Assembly (NCBI RefSeq): GCF_010726645.1
Contig: NZ_AP022563.1
Span: 4,526,001-4,590,000 of the forward strand
DNA: 64,000 nucleotides
Direction of reading: 5' to 3'
DNA from: Mycolicibacterium duvalii
Lineage (GTDB): Bacteria > Actinomycetota > Actinomycetes > Mycobacteriales > Mycobacteriaceae
The notes beneath the pieces are model-generated. The model was given only the letters and a program-made list of their open reading frames with translations. It ran no database searches and was not told where the DNA came from. Shown one piece after another: positions 38,090-46,875 of the stretch. The position numbers and the translations under genes are program-made. The first letter of the stretch is position 1. Each line of letters opens with the position of its first letter.

Positions 38090-39831
38090 TCGTGCGCCGC
38101 GGGCTGTGGTTCGACGGCACCGGCGACGAGCCCCGCTGCGCCGATCTCGGCATTACCAACGGACGGGTCACGGTCGTGTCGCCGCACCCGCTGAATGGGG
38201 CGGACAGCGCGGAGGTCATCGACGCCGGGGGCAAGTGGGTGCTGCCCGGCTTCCTCGACATCCACACCCATTACGACGCCGAGGTGCTGATGAATCCCGG
38301 CCTTGGTGAGTCGGTACGCCACGGCGTCACGACCGTGGTGCTGGGTTGTTGTTCGCTGTCCACGGTGTACTCCGAGTCCGAGGATGCCGCGGATCTGTTC
38401 AGCCGGGTCGAAGCGGTGCCTCGCGTACACGTCCTTGCCGCGCTGCAGGCGCATCGCGACTGGGAAGACCCCGAGGGCTACATCGCCACGCTCGACGGGT
38501 TGCCTCTCGGGCCCAATGTCGCCTCCTTCCTGGGTCATTCGGATCTCCGCGCGGCGGTGATGGGGCTCGGCCGCGCAACAGATCACCGGATCCGGCCGAC
38601 GCCTGGCGAACTGGACGCCATGGCCGAGTTGCTCACGCGGGCAATCGAAGCCGGAATGCTGGGCATGTCGGGAATGGACACCGCGCTGGACAAACTCGAT
38701 GGCGACCGGTACCGCTCGCGGGCGCTTCCTTCCACGTACGCGCGATGGCGCGAGCGGTGGCGGCTGATCGACGTGCTGCGGGCCCACGGTGGCGTTTTGC
38801 AGAGCGCTCCCAACATCGACAACCCGCTCTCGGCAGTCCTGTTCTTCCTGGCATCCGGCACCCGATTCTCGGTTCGCCCCCACGAGGTACCGGTCAGTCT
38901 GCTGGTGTCTTTTGACACCAAAACCGCCCGGGGCGCCCATCAGATACTGCGCGTGGCAACCCGGCTGGGAAATGCATGCTTCGGATCGAATGTCAGATTC
39001 CAACATCTGCCGGTGCCGTTCACTCTGTACTCCGACGGCATCGATCTCCCGGTCTTCGAAGAGTTCGGGGCGGGAACCGCCGCTTTGCATCTGCGTGACC
39101 AGATCGAGCGCAACACCCTGCTCGCCGACGAAACGTATCGTCGCCGGTTCCGTCGGGATCTGACCGCCAGCAGGCTGCGGCCCAGCTCCTGGAACAGGGA
39201 CTTCTACGAGGCCACGATCGTCGAGTGCCCCGACGCCTCACTGATCGGGAAGAGCTTCGGCGAAGTCGCCGATGAACGGGCGGCCGACCCGGTCGACGCG
39301 TTCCTGGACGTGCTCGTCGCAAACGGTGAACGCAACGTCCGGTGGACCACCACGTTGCACAACGACCGAAAGCACGTGCTGGACAGAATGGCCCGCTATT
39401 CCACCGTGCAGCTGGGGTTTTCCGACGCGGGGGCCCACCTTCGCAACATGGCTTTCTACAACATGCCACTGCGGTTCCTGAAGCGGATGCGTGATGCACT
39501 GAACGACGGGAGCCCCATTCTCCCGCTCGGCGCGGCAGTCCATCGACTCACCGGCGAGCTCGCATCGTGGTTCGGGCTCGACGCCGGGTATCTGCGCCAG
39601 GGCGACCGAGCCGATTTCGTCATCATCGACCCGGGCGGGCTCGATGACGCTGTCGACGAGTACCACGAAGAACGCGCACCCTTCTTCGGCGGCGTGTCGC
39701 GCATGGTCAACCGCAACGACTGCGCCGTGGTGGCCACGGCCGTCGCAGGCACGGTGGTGTTCCGAGACGGGGAATTCGTCGAAGGCTATGGCGAAACGGT
39801 GGGCACCGGCCGGTACCTGAAGCCGAGGTGA
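38077..39831 (+). CDS. Amidohydrolase, N-acyl-D-amino-acid deacylase (DAA)-like
   Basis: 584 residues. The metal motif DIHTHYD has His63 and His65. The family order follows: GHSDLR near 168, FSDAGAHLRNM near 450 for the C-terminal Asp ligand, and the beta-sandwich end ADFVIIDPG...VFRDGEF. Such enzymes open amide, lactam or hydantoin-type bonds. Translation is coupled to the epoxide-hydrolase-like gene, and the pair is under the likely control of the divergent PadR regulator. Substrate unknown. Confidence 0.82.
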   Translation: MFDLIVRRGLWFDGTGDEPRCADLGITNGRVTVVSPHPLNGADSAEVIDAGGKWVLPGFLDIHTHYDAEVLMNPGLGESVRHGVTTVVLGCCSLSTVYSESEDAADLFSRVEAVPRVHVLAALQAHRDWEDPEGYIATLDGLPLGPNVASFLGHSDLRAAVMGLGRATDHRIRPTPGELDAMAELLTRAIEAGMLGMSGMDTALDKLDGDRYRSRALPSTYARWRERWRLIDVLRAHGGVLQSAPNIDNPLSAVLFFLASGTRFSVRPHEVPVSLLVSFDTKTARGAHQILRVATRLGNACFGSNVRFQHLPVPFTLYSDGIDLPVFEEFGAGTAALHLRDQIERNTLLADETYRRRFRRDLTASRLRPSSWNRDFYEATIVECPDASLIGKSFGEVADERAADPVDAFLDVLVANGERNVRWTTTLHNDRKHVLDRMARYSTVQLGFSDAGAHLRNMAFYNMPLRFLKRMRDALNDGSPILPLGAAVHRLTGELASWFGLDAGYLRQGDRADFVIIDPGGLDDAVDEYHEERAPFFGGVSRMVNRNDCAVVATAVAGTVVFRDGEFVEGYGETVGTGRYLKPR

Positions 39832-39989
39832 CCGGCGACCCCGGATACGCACGGCGGCGTGGCCAGGCCGTCACGGTGGGCGACTCGGCACCTGCCGAAC
39901 AGTCGATAGCGTTACACATTCTTGTTAAAGTGATACGCAACGCGGTGGTGGCACCGGCCACGTGAGCACCCGCTAGAGGATGGCTTTTC

Positions 39990-41267
39990 ATGACCGACTT
40001 CGACGGCGTCGACTACTTCACCGACAGTTCGCTGATACCCGACCCGCACCCGTATTACGACCACGTCCGGTCCAAGGACCCTGTGTGCTGTCCGATCAGC
40101 AACGGCGTCCTGGCCGTCACCGGCTGGCAGGCGGCCAACACCGTCTACAAGGACTCAGAGCACTACTCCTCGTGCGTGGCGGTGATGGGCCCGTTCACTC
40201 CGCTGCCGTTCACTCCCGAGGGTGACGACATCTGCGCGGAGATCGAGCAGCACCGCACCGAGATCCCGCTGTTCGAGCACATGGTCACGATGGATCCGCC
40301 GCAGCACACCGACGCGCGATCGATCCTGTCTCGCCTGCTGACCCCGAAGCGGCTCAAGGAGAACGAGGACTTCATGTGGCGGCTCGCCGACCGCCACATC
40401 GACGAGTTCATCGCCGACGGCAAGTGTGAGTTTCTGGCCGCCTACGCCAAGCCGTTCTCGCTGCTCGTGGTGGCCGATCTGCTCGGTGTGCCCGAGGAAG
40501 ACCACGAGGATTTCCGCGAGGCGTTCGGTGCCGAGCGTCCCGGCTCCAACATCGGCGGCCTCGATCACGAGGTGATCGCCAGCAACCCGCTCGAATGGGC
40601 CGACGAGAAGTTCACCCGCTACATCGAGGAGCGCCGAGAGAACCCGCGCGACGACGTGCTGACCTCCATCGCGACCGCGAAGTACCCGGACGGTTCGACG
40701 CCCGAGGTCGTCGACGTCGTCCGCACCGCGACCTTCCTGTTCGCCGCGGGCCAGGAGACCACCGCCAAACTGTTGGGGGCGGCGATGCGAATCCTCAGCG
40801 ACCGGCCCGATATCCAGCAGCAACTCCGCGACGACCGCAGCCTCATCCCGGTCTTCATCGAGGAATGTCTGCGGATGGAGAGCCCGGTCAAGAGCGTCTT
40901 CCGGATGGCGCGCAAGAGCACCACCCTCGGCGACACCCCGGTGCCCGCCGGCAGCACCGTGATGGTCAGCCCCGGAGCGGCCAACCGCGATCCCGAGCGG
41001 TTCGACAACCCGCACGAATTCTCGTTGCAGCGCAAGAATGTCCGTGAGCATCTCGCCTTCAGCCGGGGCATCCATTCCTGCCCCGGCGCCCCGCTGGCGC
41101 GCGTGGAGGGCCGGGTCTCGGTCGAACGGCTCCTTGACCGGCTGGCCGACATCACCGTCGCCGAGGACAAGCACGGGCCCGCCGACGACCGCCGGTACGT
41201 CTATGAACCCACGTTCATCCTGCGGGGCCTTACGGAGATCAACATCGAGTTCACCGCTGTCGACTGA
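39990..41267 (+). CDS. Cytochrome P450
   Basis: 425 residues, soluble bacterial type. The I-helix oxygen-activation motif AAGQETT, ExxR as EECLR, and the haem loop FSRGIHSCPGAPLAR with ligand Cys364 are all intact. It hydroxylates an unknown, probably hydrophobic substrate using ferredoxin-supplied electrons; no ferredoxin gene is adjacent. A 158-base AT-richer leader (TTACACATTCTTGTTAAAG) lies upstream and probably carries the promoter. Convergent with the thioesterase. Confidence 0.9.
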   Translation: MTDFDGVDYFTDSSLIPDPHPYYDHVRSKDPVCCPISNGVLAVTGWQAANTVYKDSEHYSSCVAVMGPFTPLPFTPEGDDICAEIEQHRTEIPLFEHMVTMDPPQHTDARSILSRLLTPKRLKENEDFMWRLADRHIDEFIADGKCEFLAAYAKPFSLLVVADLLGVPEEDHEDFREAFGAERPGSNIGGLDHEVIASNPLEWADEKFTRYIEERRENPRDDVLTSIATAKYPDGSTPEVVDVVRTATFLFAAGQETTAKLLGAAMRILSDRPDIQQQLRDDRSLIPVFIEECLRMESPVKSVFRMARKSTTLGDTPVPAGSTVMVSPGAANRDPERFDNPHEFSLQRKNVREHLAFSRGIHSCPGAPLARVEGRVSVERLLDRLADITVAEDKHGPADDRRYVYEPTFILRGLTEINIEFTAVD

Positions 41268-41272
41268 GCGCG

Positions 41273-41767
41273 TTACGCCGGCGACCTGACCATCAGTTGG
41301 GCCATGGCGGTGCGGGCCTCCGGCGGGATGGCCACCGGTCGGCCGTCGACGTCGACGGCGACCAGAACGGTGTCGCACACGCTGATGCAGGTCTGGTCGA
41401 TGAACAACGCCGACGACACCACGAACGAGGTGGTCCCCAGCCGCGCCACCCCCGCCCCGGCGTGAATCGTCGCCGGCCAGTGCGCCTCCGCCAGAAAGTG
41501 CACCACGTTCTGCGAGGTCACCAGCCGGACAGCCCGGCGGGCCCGATCGTAGATGCCGGGATTCACCCGCGCGTTCAACGTCGCCCGGATGTTCTCGTGC
41601 AGCGATTCGAGGGCCAGGTTGTTGAGGTGACCGTTGACGTCCATGTCGGAATAGCGCGCCTCGACCGGCGCCGTCAGCGGATAGAAGTCCGGCCGGCACC
41701 GGGCGGGTGCGGGGCGGGGACTGGTGAACAACCAGCCGGTGTCCACTGCCGAGTCAGCCTTGGTCAT
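41273..41767 (-). CDS. Hot-dog-fold acyl-CoA thioesterase (4HBT family)
   Basis: 164 residues. Hot-dog-fold marks: VEARYSDMDVNGHLNNLALESLHENIR, with Asp in the RYSDMD active loop and HLNN for CoA binding, and SALFIDQTCISVCDTVLVAVD. It hydrolyses acyl-CoA thioesters. The ATG at 41767 lies inside the 3' end of a truncated rhodanese frame, so it was probably the second gene of an operon whose first gene has been lost. Confidence 0.8.
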   Translation of the reverse strand: MTKADSAVDTGWLFTSPRPAPARCRPDFYPLTAPVEARYSDMDVNGHLNNLALESLHENIRATLNARVNPGIYDRARRAVRLVTSQNVVHFLAEAHWPATIHAGAGVARLGTTSFVVSSALFIDQTCISVCDTVLVAVDVDGRPVAIPPEARTAMAQLMVRSPA

Positions 41768-41915
41768 GCGATGTCCTCTGTTCGTCTGAGCCGGCAACCA
41801 CGGCGCGGCCGGCCAGGCGCCATTCCAGCATGCCGTCGTTGAGGCGGATGGCGCGGCGGCCACTCTCGGCGAGCACCCGCACCGCGTCGTAGGCCTTTCG
41901 AATACATATCAACAT
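41754..41915 (-). pseudogene. Truncated rhodanese C-terminal fragment
   Basis: A 53-codon minus-strand frame reads KAYDAVRVLAESGRRAIRLN, then DGMLEWRLAGRAVVAG. This is a clear match to the C-terminal end of a rhodanese domain (LxxxGxxxxRLxDGxxEWRxAGxPV). The active-site Cys loop and all upstream parts are missing. The frame breaks off at the AT-rich leader of the CadC-like gene, so the 5' part was probably removed when the metal-resistance pair came in. The fragment still overlaps the thioesterase start by 14 bases. An ATG at 41915 keeps it formally open, so a short peptide could be made. Confidence 0.6.
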
Positions 41916-41931
41916 TCATTAGCATATAAGA
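41900..41931. promoter_or_regulatory. AT-rich promoter/operator region of the CadC-like gene
   Basis: A strikingly AT-rich stretch (AATACATATCAACATTCATT then AGCATATAAG) runs up to the ATG at 41932 in otherwise GC-rich DNA. CadC-type repressors bind AT-rich imperfect inverted repeats overlapping their own promoters, and CATAT repeats here fit that loosely. There is no room for a ribosome site, so the mRNA may be leaderless. Confidence 0.4.
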
Positions 41932-42300
41932 ATGACCCAGCCGGATGCCTGCGATCTGCTCTGCCTCGACCTTCCGCACGCCGAATCGATCCGGGCCGCC
42001 CTCCCTGCCCTGGAGACGACGGAGAAGGCCGCGGCCGGCGCACGCGCGCTGGGGGACCCGACGCGGCTGACCATCGCCACGGCCCTGATGGCCGGGGACG
42101 AGCTTTGTGTCTGCGACATGGCGTGGGTGGTCGGCCAGGCCCAGAACCTGGTGTCACACCATCTGCGACAACTCAAGGTGGCCGGACTGGTCGCCTCGCG
42201 CCGGGACGGCCGGTTGGTCATGTACCGCCTCACCGACCGCGGTCGGGACCTGACATCGGCGGTGCTCGGTCCCCGGCTCGAGGAACCCCGCGGTGTCTGA
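41932..42300 (+). CDS. ArsR/SmtB-family metal repressor, CadC-like (Cd/Pb/Zn sensor)
   Basis: 122 residues. The winged helix includes LGDPTRLTIATALM and QNLVSHHLRQLKVAGL. Cys7 and Cys11 near the N-terminus and Cys59 and Cys61 in the ELCVCD motif reproduce almost exactly the Cd/Pb site of S. aureus CadC (Cys7, 11, 58, 60). Metal binding should release it from DNA. The TGA overlaps the GTG start of the metal ATPase, so both are made from one mRNA, and the repressor controls the pump. Confidence 0.88.
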   Translation: MTQPDACDLLCLDLPHAESIRAALPALETTEKAAAGARALGDPTRLTIATALMAGDELCVCDMAWVVGQAQNLVSHHLRQLKVAGLVASRRDGRLVMYRLTDRGRDLTSAVLGPRLEEPRGV

Positions 42301-44236
42301 CGCATGCTGCGGTGACGAGCAGACCGTCGCCCCGCCGAGGATCGGAGTCGAGACGTGGTGGCGCGTGCGGCAGCTGCAGTGCGCCGCAGCGGCGGCGGTG
42401 CTGCTGCTCGTCGGGTGGTGGGTGGCGGGGCTGGGGCAGCCGACCGCGGGAGTCCTGCTCGAATACGCGGCGGTGCTGGTCGGCGCGGCGTCGTTCGCGC
42501 CGGGCGCTGTCCGGGGTCTGCGTCACGGCCGTATCGGTGTCGCGACGTTGATGACCATCGCGGCCATCGGGGCCGTGGTGCTGGGCGAAGTCGCCGAAGC
42601 CGCACTGCTGGGCATTCTGTTCTCCATCGCAGAAGGACTCGAACACCATGCGGTGTCTCGGACCCGTGCCGGCCTGCGTGCCCTGCTGACGCTCATCCCG
42701 ACCGACGTCACGGTGCTGCGCGGCGGTGCCGAAACATCGATGTCCCCAGACGATCTCGTCATCGGCGACGTGATGGTGCTGCGGCCCGGGGAGCGGGCCG
42801 CCACCGACGGCCGGATCACCGCCGGACGCACCAGCCTGGATGTGTCTGCGATCACCGGAGAGTCCGTACCGATCGAGGCCGGGCCCGGATCTCCGGTGCA
42901 CGCGGGCGCCATCAACGGCAGCGGCGCGATCGAGGTCGAGGTCACCGCCCGTGCTGCGGAGAGCTCGCTGGCGCGCATCGTGCAGATCGTCGAGCAGGCG
43001 CAGCAGCGCAAGGGCACCGGACAGCGGTTGGCCGACCGCATCGCGCGACCGCTGGTGCCCGCGATCATGATCCTGTCCGCCGCCATCGCCACGCTCGGAG
43101 TACTTCTGGGTGATCCGAGAGTCTGGTTCGAGCGCGCGCTGGTCGTGCTGGTGGCCGCGTCGCCGTGCGCGTTGGCGATCGCGATCCCACTGACCGTCGT
43201 CGCCGCGGTCGGCGCCGCGAGCCGCCACGGCGCACTCATCAAGGGCGGCGCCGCGATGGAAACGCTGGGCCGGATTCACACCGTGGCGCTCGACAAGACC
43301 GGCACCCTCACCAGCAACCGTCCCCAGGTGATCGCCACAGTCACCGTCGGTGGGGTCTCCGAGGCCGAGGCCCTCCGTGCCGCGGCCGCGCTCGAGGCGC
43401 GCAGCGAACACCCGCTGGCGCAGGCCATCCTGGCTGCCGCCGGGCCGAATCTTCCCGCGGCCGTCGATGTCACCGCGGTCGCCGGCCACGGATTGGTGGG
43501 CCGCCTCGCCTCGGCCACGCTGCGCCTGGGTAAACCCGGCTGGGTCGCTCCCGGACCGCTGCGTGACCACGTGGAAGAGCTGGAACGAACCGGCGCCACC
43601 GTGGTGCTGCTCGAACGCGACCAGGCGCCGATGGCCGCGATCGCGGTTCGTGACGAACTGCGGCCCGAAGCCGCCGACGCGGTAGCGGCGTTGCGCCGAC
43701 AGGGAATTCGGGTGGCGATGCTCACCGGAGACAATGCACGTGCCGCGGAGGCCCTCGCCACGCAAGCCGGAATCAGCGCGGTGCACTCCGGGCTGCTCCC
43801 CGAGGACAAGGCCAAGCTGCTGCCCGAGCTGGCCGCCGGGCGGCCGATCGCGATGGTCGGCGACGGCATCAACGACGCGCCGGCGCTGGCCACAGCAGAC
43901 ATCGGTGTTGCCATGGGAGCCATGGGCACCGATGTCGCCATCGAGACCGCTGATGTCGCTCTGATGGGCGAAGACCTTCGCCATCTGCCCCAGACGTTCG
44001 CCCACGCGAGGCGCGCGCACCGGATCATGGTGCAGAACATCGGGCTGTCGATCACGATCATCGCCGTGCTGATCCCGTTGGCCGCGGTGGGCGCACTCGG
44101 CCTGGCCGCCGTCGTCTTCATCCACGAACTCGCGGAGGTGCTGGTGATCCTCAATGCCATCCGCGCCGCGCGGACCCGGCCGATACCGGCGACTGTTGCA
44201 GCGGAATCGGCCGAGGCGGTGGGGCGTCAGTCGTAG
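42293..44236 (+). CDS. P1B-type heavy-metal-exporting ATPase (Cd/Zn/Pb type)
   Basis: 647 residues. A short Cys-pair N-terminus (SDACCGDE) replaces a full HMA domain. Membrane helices, the TGES actuator motif (SAITGESVP), the ion-site SPC motif (AASPCALAIAIP), the phosphorylated Asp334 in DKTGTLT, the HP motif (RSEHPLAQ) and GDGINDAPAL are all present. SPC with a CadC-like partner indicates export of Cd, Zn or Pb. Translation is coupled to the repressor by an 8-base overlap. It resembles mycobacterial CtpG-type pumps. Confidence 0.88.
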   Translation: MSDACCGDEQTVAPPRIGVETWWRVRQLQCAAAAAVLLLVGWWVAGLGQPTAGVLLEYAAVLVGAASFAPGAVRGLRHGRIGVATLMTIAAIGAVVLGEVAEAALLGILFSIAEGLEHHAVSRTRAGLRALLTLIPTDVTVLRGGAETSMSPDDLVIGDVMVLRPGERAATDGRITAGRTSLDVSAITGESVPIEAGPGSPVHAGAINGSGAIEVEVTARAAESSLARIVQIVEQAQQRKGTGQRLADRIARPLVPAIMILSAAIATLGVLLGDPRVWFERALVVLVAASPCALAIAIPLTVVAAVGAASRHGALIKGGAAMETLGRIHTVALDKTGTLTSNRPQVIATVTVGGVSEAEALRAAAALEARSEHPLAQAILAAAGPNLPAAVDVTAVAGHGLVGRLASATLRLGKPGWVAPGPLRDHVEELERTGATVVLLERDQAPMAAIAVRDELRPEAADAVAALRRQGIRVAMLTGDNARAAEALATQAGISAVHSGLLPEDKAKLLPELAAGRPIAMVGDGINDAPALATADIGVAMGAMGTDVAIETADVALMGEDLRHLPQTFAHARRAHRIMVQNIGLSITIIAVLIPLAAVGALGLAAVVFIHELAEVLVILNAIRAARTRPIPATVAAESAEAVGRQS

Positions 44237-44655
44237 ATGACCGCAAGTCCGTTGCGCCGCAGCTCTTCCAGCCGGTCTCGGAACGCCTGCAGGTACTCGG
44301 GTGAGTGCCCGACCCAATCGGTGATTTCTCCGACGATCCGCACCGGTTCCCGGCTGCGGTAGGAGTGGGTCGGGTTGCCGGGAAACTTCTTGTCGGTCAC
44401 GTTCGGGTCGTCCTCGACCGACCCCTGGGGTTCGACGACATACACCCGCTCGCGCCCCGGACCGGCCGCCAACTGCGCCGCCAGCACCGCCCCGGCGAGA
44501 ACCCGTGTCATGTAGACGTGGTTGGAGATCCGGCCCTCTTCGAAGTTGGACGGGCGCCCCGGCACCAGCAGTCCACCGATCTCGAGATCGGCTCTCGTGC
44601 CATGCAGGTACGCCCCCGATTCATGAACCACGAAGAACTCAGACGCATCCGTCAT
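44227..44655 (-). CDS. arr: NAD+:rifampin ADP-ribosyltransferase (Arr)
   Basis: 142 residues, the length of M. smegmatis Arr. It transfers ADP-ribose from NAD+ to the C23 hydroxyl of rifamycins, inactivating them. Sequence blocks VHESGAYLHGT, GRPSNFEEGRISNHVY, EDDPNVTDKKFPGNP and SYRSREPVRIVGE are nearly those of mycobacterial Arr. The catalytic triad positions His18, Tyr48 and Asp83 correspond to His19, Tyr49 and Asp84. The ATG at 44655 was chosen over an upstream GTG. It overlaps the convergent metal ATPase by 10 bases. Intrinsic rifampin resistance is expected. Confidence 0.93.
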   Translation of the reverse strand: MTDASEFFVVHESGAYLHGTRADLEIGGLLVPGRPSNFEEGRISNHVYMTRVLAGAVLAAQLAAGPGRERVYVVEPQGSVEDDPNVTDKKFPGNPTHSYRSREPVRIVGEITDWVGHSPEYLQAFRDRLEELRRNGLAVIYD

Positions 44656-44773
44656 CGCTGTCACAACCCCCGTCCGTTTGATGGAGGTGCGATTGTGCCC
44701 GCCGACCGGGGTCTTGCCGCAAGCCCCCACCCGGGCCATATAGTGAGAGTGGGACGGGGCGCAGCCAGGAAAG

Positions 44774-46228
44774 TCAGCCCACAGCCCACAATCCCAGGCT
44801 CAGGACGAAGACGCTGAGACCCAGCGTCGTTTCCATCACCGTCCAGGTCTTGAGCGTGGTCTTGACATCCATCTCGAAGAACCGGCTGACCAACCAGAAG
44901 CCGGAGTCGTTGACGTGCGACAGCACCGTCGCGCCGGCCGCGATCGCCAGCACCAGTGCGGTGAGTTGAAGGCTGCCCAGATCCGATGCGCCGACGGCGG
45001 CACTGAGCAGGCCGGCTGTCGTCGTCAACGCCACGGTCGCCGAGCCCTGCGCGACGCGAAGCAGGGTGGAGATGATGAATGCCTGCAGAATCAGCGAGAT
45101 CCCGAGGTTCGACAGGGAGCCGCTCAGTGCGCCGCCGATGCCACTGAGCCGCAGCACGCCGCCGAACATGCCGCCGGCGCCGGTGATGAGAATGATCGCG
45201 CAGATGGGTCCGAGGGCCTTGTCCAGGATATCGCTCACCGTGACCATCGACCGGCCCCGCAGACCCAGGACAAGCGTCGCCACGATGACCGTGATCAACA
45301 GCGCCACCGAGGTATTGCCGATCAGCTTGAGGTACTCCGCCCAGGTGGCGCCCTCTTCGATCACGCCGGCGGTCTGCAAGGTGGTGAGCACGGTGTTGAA
45401 CGAGATCAACACGAACGGCAGCAGCAGCACGCCGAGCACCGTCGCGAATGAAGGGGCGGCCGTCCGGGTCGCGGTGCCGGCGGAGCCGGACGCACCGGAG
45501 CCGGTGTCGTCGTCGGCCTCGCGGCCGCCGTTCATCTCACCGAACAACGTGGTGGGAACGTCGACGTGGACGCGTCGGCCGATCGCCTGGGACACCAGGA
45601 ACGCGCCGACGTACCAGGCCAGCACGGCCACCGGTGCGCCGACGAGCAATGTCAGACCGATGTTCGCGCCGAGCAGTTCGGCGGCCGCCACCGGCCCCGG
45701 GTGGGGCGGTACCAGAGCGTGCATGGCCGCGAAGGCACCGGCAGCCGGGAACGCGTACAACAGCAGCGATCCGCCGAATCGGCGCGCCACCGTCATGATG
45801 ATCGGCAGGAACACCACCAGCCCGGCGTCGAAGAAGATCGGGAAACCGAACAACAGCGCTGCGACGCCGAGCGCCAGCGGGGCGCGCTTCTCACCGAAGC
45901 GGCCGATCAGCGTGTCCGCGAGAACCTGGGCACCGCCGGTGATCTCGAGGAGCCGGCCGATCATGACCCCGAAGCCGACCAACAGCGCCACCGAGCCCAA
46001 CGTGTTGGAGAAGCCGAACGACAGCGCGTCGGGAACATCGGTGACGGGGATGCCGGCCACCAGCGCGGTCAACACGCTGACCAGTACCAGCGCGATGAAC
46101 GCGTGCAGCTTGACCCTGATGATCAGGAACAGCAGCAGCGCGACTGCGCCTGCGGCGATGAGCAGGAGCGTGGTGGTTCCGTATGCCGGATCAATGGCTT
46201 CCACGAGGTACCCTCCCTGCGACGACAC
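44774..46228 (-). CDS. gntP: Gluconate:H+ symporter, GntP family
   Basis: 484 residues with about 12-14 membrane helices. GntP family features are VKLHAFIALVLVSVLTALVAGIP, FGFSNTLGSVALLVGFGVMIG, ALVPPHPGPVAAAELLGANIG and the C-terminal VLSHVNDSGFW. An acidic/Gly-Ser loop sits in the middle. It imports gluconate or a related sugar acid. It lies 12 bases downstream of the gluconokinase gene, forming a gntK-gntP operon read from the shared promoter region at about 46760-46870. Confidence 0.9.
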   Translation of the reverse strand: MSSQGGYLVEAIDPAYGTTTLLLIAAGAVALLLFLIIRVKLHAFIALVLVSVLTALVAGIPVTDVPDALSFGFSNTLGSVALLVGFGVMIGRLLEITGGAQVLADTLIGRFGEKRAPLALGVAALLFGFPIFFDAGLVVFLPIIMTVARRFGGSLLLYAFPAAGAFAAMHALVPPHPGPVAAAELLGANIGLTLLVGAPVAVLAWYVGAFLVSQAIGRRVHVDVPTTLFGEMNGGREADDDTGSGASGSAGTATRTAAPSFATVLGVLLLPFVLISFNTVLTTLQTAGVIEEGATWAEYLKLIGNTSVALLITVIVATLVLGLRGRSMVTVSDILDKALGPICAIILITGAGGMFGGVLRLSGIGGALSGSLSNLGISLILQAFIISTLLRVAQGSATVALTTTAGLLSAAVGASDLGSLQLTALVLAIAAGATVLSHVNDSGFWLVSRFFEMDVKTTLKTWTVMETTLGLSVFVLSLGLWAVG

Positions 46229-46240
46229 CCACGACCTGAA

Positions 46241-46753
46241 TCACGGGTGCTCCTCGGCTGCATTCGAATCGGTTGCGCTGACGTAGTTTTCGATGATGTC
46301 GTCGATGCTCTGGTCGACGTTGATGGCGACCCCGTGCTCATCGGGTTCGAGGGGCTCGAGGGTGCGGAACTGGGACTCCAACAACTTGGCCGGCATGAAG
46401 TGTCCCGGCCGGCTGGCCTGGCGTCGGCTGATGACCTCCACCGCGCCCTCCAGGTGCAGGAACTCGACGTCGGGGCAATGCCGGCGCAGTTGGTCCCGGT
46501 ACTTGCGTTTCAGGGCGGAACAACTCATCACTCCGCCCTGGCGGTGCTGGGCCAACCACTGGCCGATCGATTCCAGCCAGGGGTAGCGGTCGCCGTCGTC
46601 GAGGGGTTCGCCCGCCGACATCTTCTCGATGTTGGCCGGCGGGTGAAAGTCGTCAGCGTCGGCGAACGGAACGCGCAACCGCTGCGCCAGCGCGGCGCCC
46701 ACGGTCGACTTGCCCGACCCGGACACGCCCATGACGACGATCGGTACTGCCAT
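46241..46753 (-). CDS. gntK: Gluconokinase
   Basis: 170 residues. P-loop GVSGSGKST near residue 9, DADDFHPPANIEKMSAGEPLDDGDRYPWL as the substrate loop, CSALKRKYRDQLR, and SRQASRPGHFMPAKLLESQF are the full GntK signature. It phosphorylates gluconate to 6-phosphogluconate for the pentose phosphate pathway. It is first in the operon with gntP and divergent from the FCD regulator. Confidence 0.93.
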   Translation of the reverse strand: MAVPIVVMGVSGSGKSTVGAALAQRLRVPFADADDFHPPANIEKMSAGEPLDDGDRYPWLESIGQWLAQHRQGGVMSCSALKRKYRDQLRRHCPDVEFLHLEGAVEVISRRQASRPGHFMPAKLLESQFRTLEPLEPDEHGVAINVDQSIDDIIENYVSATDSNAAEEHP

Positions 46754-46769
46754 ACCTAAGCCCCATCTA

Positions 46770-46785
46770 TGTGTGTTACATCACA
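46770..46785. promoter_or_regulatory. CRP-like site TGTGT-N6-TCACA
   Basis: TGTGTGTTACATCACA matches the CRP/FNR-type consensus TGTGA-N6-TCACA at 9 of 10 core positions. It lies 17 bases before the gntK start and 91 before the FCD regulator. cAMP-CRP control of sugar-acid uptake is plausible. An FCD-type operator overlapping the same spot cannot be excluded. Confidence 0.5.
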
Positions 46786-46875
46786 GAGCATTCACCAAAA
46801 GTCTGACTATTGCAAGGGGTAGATGAATTAAGTCATTCGTTTCCGCGCTGAAGGCCGGTCTGGCAGGATCAATCC

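Noticed and set aside
39905..39945. Possible KstR-like or other regulator site before the P450
   Set aside because: TTACACATTCTTGTTAA shows only partial symmetry and does not match a known mycobacterial sterol-regulator motif well enough.
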